Assembly: GCA_017416505.1 (NCBI GenBank)
Contig: JAFQCI010000062.1
Coordinates: 62,001-126,000, forward strand
DNA length: 64,000 nt
Direction: 5' to 3'
Source: Lachnospiraceae bacterium
GTDB taxonomy: Bacteria; Bacillota_A; Clostridia; Lachnospirales; Lachnospiraceae
The notes below the pieces were generated by a model that was not told the origin of the DNA, searched no databases, and was given only the letters and a program-made list of their open reading frames with translations. Below, one piece after another: positions 20,229 through 28,018 of the stretch (the first letter of the stretch is position 1; each line of letters begins with the position of its first letter). Both the position numbers and the translations under genes were made by a program.

Positions 20229-21065
20229 ATGAAGATAGAAAAAATAAATGATAAGCAGATACGCTGCATCCTAAATCAGGCAGACCTTGCCGACCGTAAC
20301 CTTCTTCTTAGCGAATTGGCATACGGCAGCCAAAAAGCAAGGGCTCTTTTCAGTGATATGATGCAAAAAGCCTCAAACGAACTAGGTTTTGAGGTGCAAG
20401 ACACTCCTCTTATGATTGAAGCGATACCTATTTCCCCGGATTGTCTGGTACTAATTGTTACAAAAGTGGATGAACCGGATGAGTTAGATACCCGTTTTTC
20501 CAGATTTAGTTCTGCTGACCCTGACGAATATTTTTCAGATTATGACGATATGGAAGATGAGGATGACGAAGAGGAAGATGAGGAAACTTACTTTTTAGAA
20601 TCAAATCTCTTAAATGATGAGCATACTGTTCTGGATTTAATGAATGTTTTAGATGCTTCTGTAAATCCGGTGAATCTAAATGACTTTGTTCCTTTAAAGG
20701 AAACTTTGTCCCATACTCCTTTTATCCAGAGCTTAAAGGAAAAGAAAGAGGAAGAAAAAGCATTAAAACGGTTGTTCCATGTCATCTCCTTTACAAATTT
20801 TAATGTTTTAATCAAGGCTTCCCGTTCTTTGGGTGCCGAATATCCAGGAGAAAGTATGTTATATAAAAATCCTGTCACTTCCACCTATTATCTGGTAATA
20901 TACCGTGGAAATCAGGATTCCAACCGCTACCATCACTACATTCACGTGTTATGTGAATATGGTAAATTAGAAACTACCTCTTTTGGTACACTTTCTTACT
21001 ATAATGAACATTTCACTCCTATGCTTTCGCAATATGCCGTAAATGTATTGTCTAAACTGGCTTAA
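20229..21065 (+). CDS. mecA: MecA-family adaptor protein for ClpC
   Basis: 278 residues. N-terminal substrate-binding domain (MKIEKINDKQIRCIL...DL..R.L...ELAYG, FSDMMQKASNELGF), a very acidic linker at about 97-120 (DDMEDEDDEEEDEE), and a C-terminal ClpC-binding domain from about 180 with YYLVIYRG and FGTLSYYNEHF. MecA proteins deliver substrates such as ComK or Spo0A-related factors to ClpCP. The length is above the Bacillus protein (218) because of the linker. Ribosome site AAAAGGAAGTG lies before the ATG. Confidence 0.9.
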   Translation: MKIEKINDKQIRCILNQADLADRNLLLSELAYGSQKARALFSDMMQKASNELGFEVQDTPLMIEAIPISPDCLVLIVTKVDEPDELDTRFSRFSSADPDEYFSDYDDMEDEDDEEEDEETYFLESNLLNDEHTVLDLMNVLDASVNPVNLNDFVPLKETLSHTPFIQSLKEKKEEEKALKRLFHVISFTNFNVLIKASRSLGAEYPGESMLYKNPVTSTYYLVIYRGNQDSNRYHHYIHVLCEYGKLETTSFGTLSYYNEHFTPMLSQYAVNVLSKLA

Positions 21066-21203
21066 AAGGAAAGTTAAAGAGCGAAAAAGATACAAAGGTT
21101 GAAAGAAATTAAGAACAGAAAGGAAAATGCAGATTGCCCATTCTTCCAACCTATCTGATTGGGGCAATTTCGCAAAGAACTTGCGAAATGCGAAGGTATA
21201 AAA

Positions 21204-22034
21204 ATGAGTTATGCAGACCAGCTTTTTATCAATATGTGCAAAGATATCATTGAAAATGGTGTCAGCACAGAAGGAGAAAAGGTTCGTCCTAAATGGGAAG
21301 ATGGAACCTATGCTTATACCATAAAACGTTTTGGTGTCGTAAACCGCTATGATTTATCCAAAGAATTTCCGGCTATTACTTTACGGAAAACATATATTAA
21401 ATCTGCCATTGACGAATTGCTTTGGATTTGGCAGAAAAAGTCCAACAACGTAAATGATTTAAAGAGCCACATCTGGGATTCCTGGGCTGATGAAGATGGT
21501 TCCATCGGAAAGGCTTACGGATACCAGATGGGGGTAAAACATAAATACAAAGAAGGTGAAATGGACCAGGTAGACCGTGTTATTTATGATTTGAAGAACA
21601 ATCCATACAGCCGCCGTATTATGACCAATATTTATGTTCATCAGGATTTACATGAAATGAACCTCTATCCTTGTGCCTACAGTATGACCTTTAATGTTAC
21701 AGGGAACAAACTAAATGCTATTTTAAACCAGCGTTCCCAGGATATCCTTACTGCTAACAACTGGAATGTCGTACAATACGCTGTTTTGGTTCATATGCTG
21801 GCTCAGGTCAGCGGTCTGGTTCCAGGAGAGCTGGTTCATGTAATTGCAGATGCCCACATTTACGACCGCCATATACCGATTGTAAAGGAACTTATTACAA
21901 GAACTACTTATCCTGCACCAAAGTTCTCCATGAATCCGGAAATCAAGAACTTTTATGATTTTACTGTGGATGACTTTACCATTGAAGACTATCAGACAGG
22001 GGAACAGATTAAAAACATTCCTGTTGCCATTTAG
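21204..22034 (+). CDS. thyA: Thymidylate synthase, Bacillus ThyA-like type
   Basis: 276 residues from ATG 21204 (ribosome site GAAGGT); an in-frame ATG 45 bases upstream is less likely. Converts dUMP plus methylene-THF to dTMP plus DHF. ELLWIWQ, the catalytic Cys in LYPCAYSMTFNV, RSQDILTANNWNVVQY and DAHIYDRH are present. Most ThyA have PCH at the active site; here, as in Bacillus ThyA (PCVYET), His is absent. The dfrA gene follows, which recycles the DHF produced. Confidence 0.95.
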   Translation: MSYADQLFINMCKDIIENGVSTEGEKVRPKWEDGTYAYTIKRFGVVNRYDLSKEFPAITLRKTYIKSAIDELLWIWQKKSNNVNDLKSHIWDSWADEDGSIGKAYGYQMGVKHKYKEGEMDQVDRVIYDLKNNPYSRRIMTNIYVHQDLHEMNLYPCAYSMTFNVTGNKLNAILNQRSQDILTANNWNVVQYAVLVHMLAQVSGLVPGELVHVIADAHIYDRHIPIVKELITRTTYPAPKFSMNPEIKNFYDFTVDDFTIEDYQTGEQIKNIPVAI

Positions 22035-22053
22035 AATACTATGATAAATCGAT

Positions 22054-22080
22054 TGTTACTGTTCACCTATGAACAGCAAC
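22054..22080. repeat. Dispersed palindrome, copy 2
   Basis: GTTACTGTTC...GAACAGCAAC with one mismatch, in the 90-base gap between thyA and dfrA. Confidence 0.65.
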
Positions 22081-22124
22081 GAAAACATACACAATGCCAT
22101 TAAACGTCACAAAGGAGATACACT

Positions 22125-22619
22125 ATGAATTTAATCGTTGCAGTGGATAATAACTGGGCTATCGGTAAGAATAACAGTTTATTGGTAAGAATCCCGGAAG
22201 ACCAGAAATTCTTCCGTCAGACTACCACCAACCATGTTGTAGTCATGGGAAGAAAAACTTTAGAAAGTTTTCCCAATAAAATCCCTCTTCCAAACCGTGT
22301 AAATATCGTATTAACCAAGAACGAAACTTATCAGGCAAAGGATGCCATTATCGTTCATTCTGTAGAAGAATTATTGGAAGTCTTAAAGAATTATGATGAC
22401 AAAGAAATTTTTGTTATTGGTGGACAATCTATTTATGAACAATTACTGCCATATTGCGATGTGGCACACGTAACCAAAATCAATTATGAATACGAAGCAG
22501 ATGCCTATTTCCCTAATCTGGACAAATTACCGGAATGGGAAATCGTAGCGGATAGCGACGAACATACTTATTTTGATTTGGAATATACTTTCTACAAGTA
22601 TGAAAAAAAGAAAGCTTAA
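22125..22619 (+). CDS. dfrA: Dihydrofolate reductase
   Basis: 164 residues. Reduces DHF to THF with NADPH. NLIVAVDNNWAIGKNN (N-terminal strand and Met20-type loop), IPEDQKFFR with the catalytic acid, VVVMGRKTLESFP and IFVIGGQSIYEQLLPYCD are conserved. The usual Trp in the L-P-W motif is Arg here (LLVRIPED). Ribosome site AAAGGAGATACACT. It probably shares a transcript with thyA. Confidence 0.95.
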   Translation: MNLIVAVDNNWAIGKNNSLLVRIPEDQKFFRQTTTNHVVVMGRKTLESFPNKIPLPNRVNIVLTKNETYQAKDAIIVHSVEELLEVLKNYDDKEIFVIGGQSIYEQLLPYCDVAHVTKINYEYEADAYFPNLDKLPEWEIVADSDEHTYFDLEYTFYKYEKKKA

Positions 22620-22639
22620 GACCAAAAAAAGAATATCCA

Positions 22640-22663
22640 TAACTGTTCACACGTGAACAGTTA
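22640..22663. repeat. Dispersed palindrome, copy 3
   Basis: TAACTGTTCAC-AC-GTGAACAGTTA, perfect, 20 bases after the dfrA stop and flanked by GAATATCC on both sides. Confidence 0.75.
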
Positions 22664-22710
22664 CGAATATCCATCATAATAATGCATTATGATTCATCAT
22701 TCACCAAAAG

Positions 22711-22743
22711 AAAGGGGCTTGTCACAGTAGTGACAGCCCCTTT
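22711..22743. terminator. Bidirectional terminator between dfrA and the AEC carrier
   Basis: AAAGGGGC...GTCAC-AGTA-GTGAC..GCCCCTTT. It overlaps the last codons of the minus-strand carrier gene, whose stop is at 22722, and can serve both convergent genes. Confidence 0.65.
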
Positions 22744-23666
22744 AATACGTAGATCCAAAGTGTAAGTGTAACCGCAGAAACCAAAGTGGTAACTACCACT
22801 ATGCTGGCGGATAACACAGCATCGTTTTTCATTTGTTTTGCCATAATAAAGCTGGTGGATGTGGTTGGTGAACCAAGCATAATCAGAATCGCCATCAATT
22901 CCTGATTACGAAATCCCATCAAAACCGCAATCGGAAGAAAAATCAATGGCTGAATCAAAAGCTTCATACTACTGCCTAACAAAGTAGGTTTTAACTTCTT
23001 TATCGCCTTCTTCCCTTCAAAGCCTGCTCCTATGGCAAGCAAAGCCAAAGGACTTGCAAGGCAGGAAATACTCTCCATGGTTTTCGCCATAATTTTAGGA
23101 AATTCCACGTCACACAAAGCAAAGGGAATTCCTAAGAAAATAGCGATAATAATAGGGTTTTTTAATATATTCTTTGCCGCTGTCTTAATAGGATTCGCTC
23201 CCTCTATCTTCTCACTGGAGCGAAAAGTCAGTACAATCACAGAATAAATATTATAAAGTGGCACACAAGACACCAACATCAAAGGTGTCATGCCCACATC
23301 TGAATATACATTTTTTACAAATGCCAGACCCAGGATGGCAACGGAACTTCGAAAAGAACCTTGTACAAAAGCACCGATTACCGTCTTATCTTTAAAGACT
23401 AACTCAGCCAGTCCCCAGATACCGAAAAAGCAAACGGTGGTTACTATCATACAGTAAAGAGAAAATCGAATGTCAAAATCCTCTCTGATATTAGAGCTGG
23501 CAATATCCTGAAACAAAAGCACCGGAAGGCATATCTGAAACACTAGTTTATTGGCTACCTTCGTAAATTCTTCATTGATAAGATTCCATTGTTTAAACAG
23601 TCCTCCTAAAAGGATGACCAGAAACACCGGAATCGTAGCATTTAACGCATAGATAAAATTACTCAT
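22722..23666 (-). CDS. Auxin efflux carrier (AEC) family transporter
   Basis: 314 residues with about ten hydrophobic helices in two five-helix halves. Motifs of the bacterial AEC (YfdV/MleP-like) branch: N-terminal IPVFLVILLGGLFKQWN, NKLVFQICLPVLLFQ, and near the end MLGSPTTSTSFIMAKQM. The family exports or imports small organic acids such as malate. The substrate cannot be told from sequence. The carbamoyltransferase gene lies 53 bases upstream on the same strand, so the two may form an operon. Confidence 0.85.
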   Translation of the reverse strand: MSNFIYALNATIPVFLVILLGGLFKQWNLINEEFTKVANKLVFQICLPVLLFQDIASSNIREDFDIRFSLYCMIVTTVCFFGIWGLAELVFKDKTVIGAFVQGSFRSSVAILGLAFVKNVYSDVGMTPLMLVSCVPLYNIYSVIVLTFRSSEKIEGANPIKTAAKNILKNPIIIAIFLGIPFALCDVEFPKIMAKTMESISCLASPLALLAIGAGFEGKKAIKKLKPTLLGSSMKLLIQPLIFLPIAVLMGFRNQELMAILIMLGSPTTSTSFIMAKQMKNDAVLSASIVVVTTLVSAVTLTLWIYVLKGLSLL

Positions 23667-23719
23667 TTATTAACACTTCTTTTTCCTTCTGCTATGACTT
23701 TATGACACGCAATATATAA

Positions 23720-24676
23720 TTAATTTTCAAAATACTTCTTAGTATTTTCGTCTTCTAATAATGTAACCATAACAGCCTTTTCTACATGTCTTCTGTTTTC
23801 AGCCTGGTCTAAGATATGGTCTAAATTCTTATCTACTATACTTTGAGAGATTTCATATCCAATGTGCATTGGCATATCATGAAGAACAATAGCCTTGCTG
23901 TCTTCTAATAATTCATCATTAATCTGATATGGCATCATCTTTGCAATAGTTTCTTCTTTCTGCTTTGCAAAAGCAGGATTGTTAAAGAATTCCATATCAA
24001 CCCAGGTGTCTGTATATAATACATCCATATCTTTTACGATTTTCTTTAATTCTTCCATGGAAACAGATGGGTCAATCTCTATGTAATTACCAGTTTCTTT
24101 CGCTTTTTCATAAAATTCTTCCGGTACTCTGGTATCGTTTACAATCGGAGTCAGGCTGTATAGCTTTCCTCCTAATCTTGGAAGAGAGTCAACCAAAGAA
24201 TTTAATACGTTATTTTTTGCACCTATGTATAAAAAGTTTATTGCTAAGGTTCCAAACTGCTCTTTTACCTTTAATAAGTCTGCCAATGCCTGACATGGGT
24301 GAAAGCTATTATCACAGCCATTGATAAATGGTACTGTAGTGTTCTTACCCATAAGTTCTACTGTTTCATTTCTCTTTAATCTTGCCATGATAATGTCAAC
24401 ATTTCTTCCGACATATCTAAGCTCTGAAATCGTATCACCTAATACAAAGTTACTTTGCTCCCATAACTGGTTATAATAAGTTCCACCTAATTCCGTCATA
24501 CCTGTAGAAAAAGATAAGAAAGTACGAGTGGAAGTTTTTTCAAACAACATATAAAGTTTCTTTCCTGCAAGGATATCCTTAAACTTCTCTGGATTTGCCT
24601 TAATCGCAGCTGCCCTGTCTAATAATACTTCTATCTCGGCAGGTGTATAGTTTCTAAAATCTAATAAGTTTCTCAT
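23720..24676 (-). CDS. Divergent ornithine-carbamoyltransferase-like enzyme
   Basis: 318 residues, two-domain aspartate/ornithine carbamoyltransferase fold. The carbamoyl-phosphate loop reads EKTSTRTFLSF (S49-F53) instead of STRTRxSFE. HPCQ (126-129) is retained. The ornithine-site SMG motif is replaced (TDTWVDME, from 222), and the HCLP motif is HDMP at 266-269. It is therefore likely a carbamoyltransferase, but its acceptor may not be ornithine. Alternatives are another amine or ureido acceptor. No arginine-pathway genes are adjacent; the neighbour is an organic-anion carrier. Own promoter and leader hairpin upstream. Confidence 0.75.
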   Translation of the reverse strand: MRNLLDFRNYTPAEIEVLLDRAAAIKANPEKFKDILAGKKLYMLFEKTSTRTFLSFSTGMTELGGTYYNQLWEQSNFVLGDTISELRYVGRNVDIIMARLKRNETVELMGKNTTVPFINGCDNSFHPCQALADLLKVKEQFGTLAINFLYIGAKNNVLNSLVDSLPRLGGKLYSLTPIVNDTRVPEEFYEKAKETGNYIEIDPSVSMEELKKIVKDMDVLYTDTWVDMEFFNNPAFAKQKEETIAKMMPYQINDELLEDSKAIVLHDMPMHIGYEISQSIVDKNLDHILDQAENRRHVEKAVMVTLLEDENTKKYFEN

Positions 24677-24710
24677 GATTCGTCAAATCCCTTCTTCTAA
24701 ATTAATAAAC

Positions 24711-24739
24711 CTCGATGACCCATGACCTGAATCATCGAG
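24711..24739 (-). promoter_or_regulatory. Leader hairpin of the carbamoyltransferase gene
   Basis: CTCGATGA/TCATCGAG stem with a 13-base loop between the predicted promoter and the start codon. No T-run follows, so it may be an mRNA-stability or regulatory hairpin. Confidence 0.4.
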
Positions 24740-24750
24740 AATAGATTTTT

Positions 24751-24779
24751 ATTGTATCATAAACGAAAGCACGATTCAA
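24751..24779 (-). promoter_or_regulatory. Predicted promoter of the carbamoyltransferase gene
   Basis: Minus strand TTGAAT (24779-24774), 17 bases, TACAAT (24756-24751). Confidence 0.55.
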
Positions 24780-24811
24780 GAAATAAAATCCCTTCATCTT
24801 ATGTAACTTAT

Positions 24812-24845
24812 GTTACTGTTTACGAGGCACGAGTGGACAGTAACT
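24812..24845. repeat. Dispersed palindrome, copy 4 (diverged)
   Basis: GTTACTGTTTAC...GTGGACAGTAAC with a 10-base loop, between the beta-helix protein stop and the carbamoyltransferase promoter. Confidence 0.6.
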
Positions 24846-24848
24846 AAC

Positions 24849-27800
24849 TTATAGTTTACCACGTTTTATTAAAATAAAAGCATAAAACAAAACACCAAAT
24901 GATAACACTCCTGCCAGACATATAATCCCTATTATCAGCTTTTGGTTTGTATCCTGTTCTTTTTCTAAGGTCTCAACATCCTCTTCTTTTGTAACATCCT
25001 TCGCATTTAAGCTTTCCTCTGTCTGATATTCTGTCTTTTCGCTTTCATTTTTTTGATTTATATCCGCATTGCTATCTTTACTTACAAGAACTTCTGCATC
25101 TTTTTCCTCATTATTTACAGTTTCTATGTATTCTTTCTGAGTTTCATTCTTAGCCACATCACTGTCTAACACAAATTCTTCATTACTGCTACTTGTACTT
25201 GTATTGTTTGATTGATTGTTGACAGCCACGGTACTGTTTGTTTTATTACTACTTTGGGTTATCTGGGTCGCAGGTGTTTTCGTTGGTCGATTGGTATTTT
25301 GCGTTACCTGACTGGTAGTAGTTTCTTGGGTTTTATTGGTATTCGGTGTTTCCTCTACCGGCTTACTTTCCTCTGGTTTGCTGGTATTTGGTGTTTCCTC
25401 TACCGGTGTATTTTCTTCTGATTTACTGGTATTTGGTGTTTCTTCTACCGGCGTATTTTCTTCAGGTTTACTGGTATTTGATGTTTCTTGATTCTGGCTG
25501 TCATCCTCTTCTTCCTTTTTTACATCGTCTTTACCACTATTTTCATCCTGCTGGTTCTCTTGATTTTCTTCCTGATTCTCCCCTTTATTGTCCACAATGT
25601 CTTCCTCTGTAAATGGAGGTGTAGAAGGTTCTTCCGTATTTTCTCCTTCCTCTTCTTCCTCTTCCACTACATTGTCCCCTGTCCATCTTGCATATAGTGT
25701 AGTGTTAGAAGTAATCGGGGTGGTAGCATCGAATTCATTTTTAAAGCCTTTATCCTTATACCAGCCTAACAATGTTTCCGTATCATTTTTTAATTTAGGC
25801 AAGGTTACGGTCTTTCCTGAAAGCACCAGTTTAGAGGAATTACTTGCTTTTCCATTGGCTATAAAATTCACCAGATATACCGGAATATCTTCGATTTTAT
25901 TGTTTTTAAACGAAACATCAATATCCGTCACATCCCCCGCCATTGAAGAAAGTGCTGAGTCCATGTTGTTATTTGCAATGGTTATCTGGGCAGCATCCTG
26001 CTCCGTGTTTGGGTAATATCCAAAGAAACAAAACTGCTTATCGTTAAGACTATCTGCTTTTACAGTATTATTGGTAAACTGAACTTCATTTCCATTAAAT
26101 GTGACCTTATTTACCGTCAACGCATTCATCCATTTAACACTGTCCGCCACACCACCATTCAAAGAAACGCTATCACTGTCTATCACAACATTTGTTTTCA
26201 AGGTTTCCTTTACAGAATATAAAGAATTTCCCTTACATTCACCATTTACTACAAACTGATTTCGAATGGATTGGAATTTCTGGCACATCAATCCATAGGT
26301 AGTACCGTTTAACATTACCTGATTGTCCACAGCATTGGTACCATATCCCATCACATATCCTGTACCGGCATCGCAGCGAATCTGATTTCCACTGACCTCC
26401 CCTTCTCCTGCAATAAGAATGGATAAATTCGCAGAAGTTTTAGGAACCAGAATTTTGTTATTACGAATGGTAACGGATTTATTTTCACCGGTTCCCGTAT
26501 TAATGACATTTCCTTCTGCTTTTTCACTTAAACCGGAATATACAATTTCATTTCCTTCTAATAATACAGTTCCAGCACCGGAGCCTATGGAAATTCCTTT
26601 CCATACTCCATATCCTTCGATGTGATTGTTGATAAACTGAATGTTATCAACCGGATATTCATATCCAATAGATAGTAATAAATCTCTGTTATATTGCCCC
26701 GCCAGACCATAAATATCACAATTTTTTACTGTTATATCCTTGATAAAGGTTTCATTTTCTGATTCATATCCGGCACCGGAAAAAATCGCAATGACTTCAT
26801 CCTTACAGTTATATGCCATGTAGCAATTGTCTACCAAGGCCTTCTGGCTTCCCTGATACCAGATATCATTAAACCCAATGCATCCTCCTGTATAGGTATC
26901 TGCATAATTTTCTATAATACAATTATTGATATAGATATTATTCCAGTTAGAAACTCCGCCAAGACAACAGGAAGCGTAGGTTTTCGTAGGTTCTTCTACC
27001 TCACTGTCAGCATATACCCCCTTCGGTATATAAAACTCACAATGGTCGAATCCAAAATTATCTCCATTATACATATCTGCTAACCCTGTCATGGAAATAT
27101 ATTTTGTACATCTTAATTCAAAACGGATATTCTTAACATGATAGTTTTCCGGTCCAAAAAGAATCAAAAGTCGTTTCCATTCACCAACAGAATCATTGTC
27201 AGCAAAAAGAGTCGCGCCCTGTCCTTCAATGGTCATATCCTTAATTTTATTTACCCATATGGTTGAACCACAACGGTATTCTTTCCCTTTTTCCAGATAA
27301 ATCACTGAGAAATTAGAGGAAAATGCCTTTTCTAACGCCTCACTGTCATCCGTTTTACCATCTCCAACCGCCCCATATTGTGCTGCTGAAATTATTCCAT
27401 CCTGTGTTTGAAGTGCCGCCCTCATATTTTTCTTATTTAACTGATGTTCACAGGCAATGATTTGTCCCCCATCATCCAGGATTTTTTCTCCATCGTCCCT
27501 GATAATGACATCATTTTGAATGCGGTATACACCACCACCGCCATCTCCTGCTGAATAATAACCTTCGGTACGGACATAATCCCCTTCTGCAATTCCTAAA
27601 GCGGCAAAATCTGCTGCCTTCATTTCTGCCACATTGCTAAATTCATAGCTTATGGAAACTTCCGGAGGCTGATAAGTAAAAGTCCTTAGATTCTGGCTGA
27701 TGCCCCTTCCCTTGCTATGCTGCAAAGTATAATCTGCGTTTTCGGTTACATTATGTGCCTGCACTTCCTTTAGGAAATTAGCATTCATCTCTTCTGCTGC

Positions 27801-27896
27801 CGCTTTCTTCCCTTCCGGCATCATGGTACCTAACAAAAGTACCATCAAACAAACCGCAATTATGCTTTTGATTCTCTTTTTTCTCCCTGCATTCAT
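24849..27896 (-). CDS. Large surface protein: beta-helix domain, repeat module, PTE-rich stalk, membrane anchor
   Basis: 1015 residues from the ATG at 27896, chosen because GGAGGAT precedes it. A basic signal peptide with hydrophobic core lies at about 5-25. From about 160 (GAVGDGKTDDSEALEKAF, the pectate-lyase_3 style opening) to about 690 there is a right-handed parallel beta-helix with many NN-containing rungs. About 685-745 is a Listeria-Bacteroides (Flg_new) repeat ending TTLYARW. Residues 745 to about 960 are an acidic then Pro/Thr/Glu-rich stalk with repeats of the type NTSKPEENTPVEETP. A C-terminal helix near 985-1005 is followed by KRGKL. No LPxTG is seen, so it is membrane-anchored. 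Possible polysaccharide-binding or lyase function; catalytic residues cannot be assigned. Confidence 0.8.
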   Translation of the reverse strand: MNAGRKKRIKSIIAVCLMVLLLGTMMPEGKKAAAEEMNANFLKEVQAHNVTENADYTLQHSKGRGISQNLRTFTYQPPEVSISYEFSNVAEMKAADFAALGIAEGDYVRTEGYYSAGDGGGGVYRIQNDVIIRDDGEKILDDGGQIIACEHQLNKKNMRAALQTQDGIISAAQYGAVGDGKTDDSEALEKAFSSNFSVIYLEKGKEYRCGSTIWVNKIKDMTIEGQGATLFADNDSVGEWKRLLILFGPENYHVKNIRFELRCTKYISMTGLADMYNGDNFGFDHCEFYIPKGVYADSEVEEPTKTYASCCLGGVSNWNNIYINNCIIENYADTYTGGCIGFNDIWYQGSQKALVDNCYMAYNCKDEVIAIFSGAGYESENETFIKDITVKNCDIYGLAGQYNRDLLLSIGYEYPVDNIQFINNHIEGYGVWKGISIGSGAGTVLLEGNEIVYSGLSEKAEGNVINTGTGENKSVTIRNNKILVPKTSANLSILIAGEGEVSGNQIRCDAGTGYVMGYGTNAVDNQVMLNGTTYGLMCQKFQSIRNQFVVNGECKGNSLYSVKETLKTNVVIDSDSVSLNGGVADSVKWMNALTVNKVTFNGNEVQFTNNTVKADSLNDKQFCFFGYYPNTEQDAAQITIANNNMDSALSSMAGDVTDIDVSFKNNKIEDIPVYLVNFIANGKASNSSKLVLSGKTVTLPKLKNDTETLLGWYKDKGFKNEFDATTPITSNTTLYARWTGDNVVEEEEEEGENTEEPSTPPFTEEDIVDNKGENQEENQENQQDENSGKDDVKKEEEDDSQNQETSNTSKPEENTPVEETPNTSKSEENTPVEETPNTSKPEESKPVEETPNTNKTQETTTSQVTQNTNRPTKTPATQITQSSNKTNSTVAVNNQSNNTSTSSSNEEFVLDSDVAKNETQKEYIETVNNEEKDAEVLVSKDSNADINQKNESEKTEYQTEESLNAKDVTKEEDVETLEKEQDTNQKLIIGIICLAGVLSFGVLFYAFILIKRGKL

Positions 27897-28018
27897 TTTC
27901 CATCCTCCATCCTGCATTTTATCCGAACAACAATGTTTTACAACACATTTATATTCAAGTATAACACATTATCATTCCGAAATACAATGGATGCTTTAGA
28001 ACATAAAAAATTTTCTTC

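Noticed and set aside
25212..25697. Plus-strand frames rich in Leu/Phe/Tyr
   Set aside because: Shadows of the PTE-rich stalk of the beta-helix protein.
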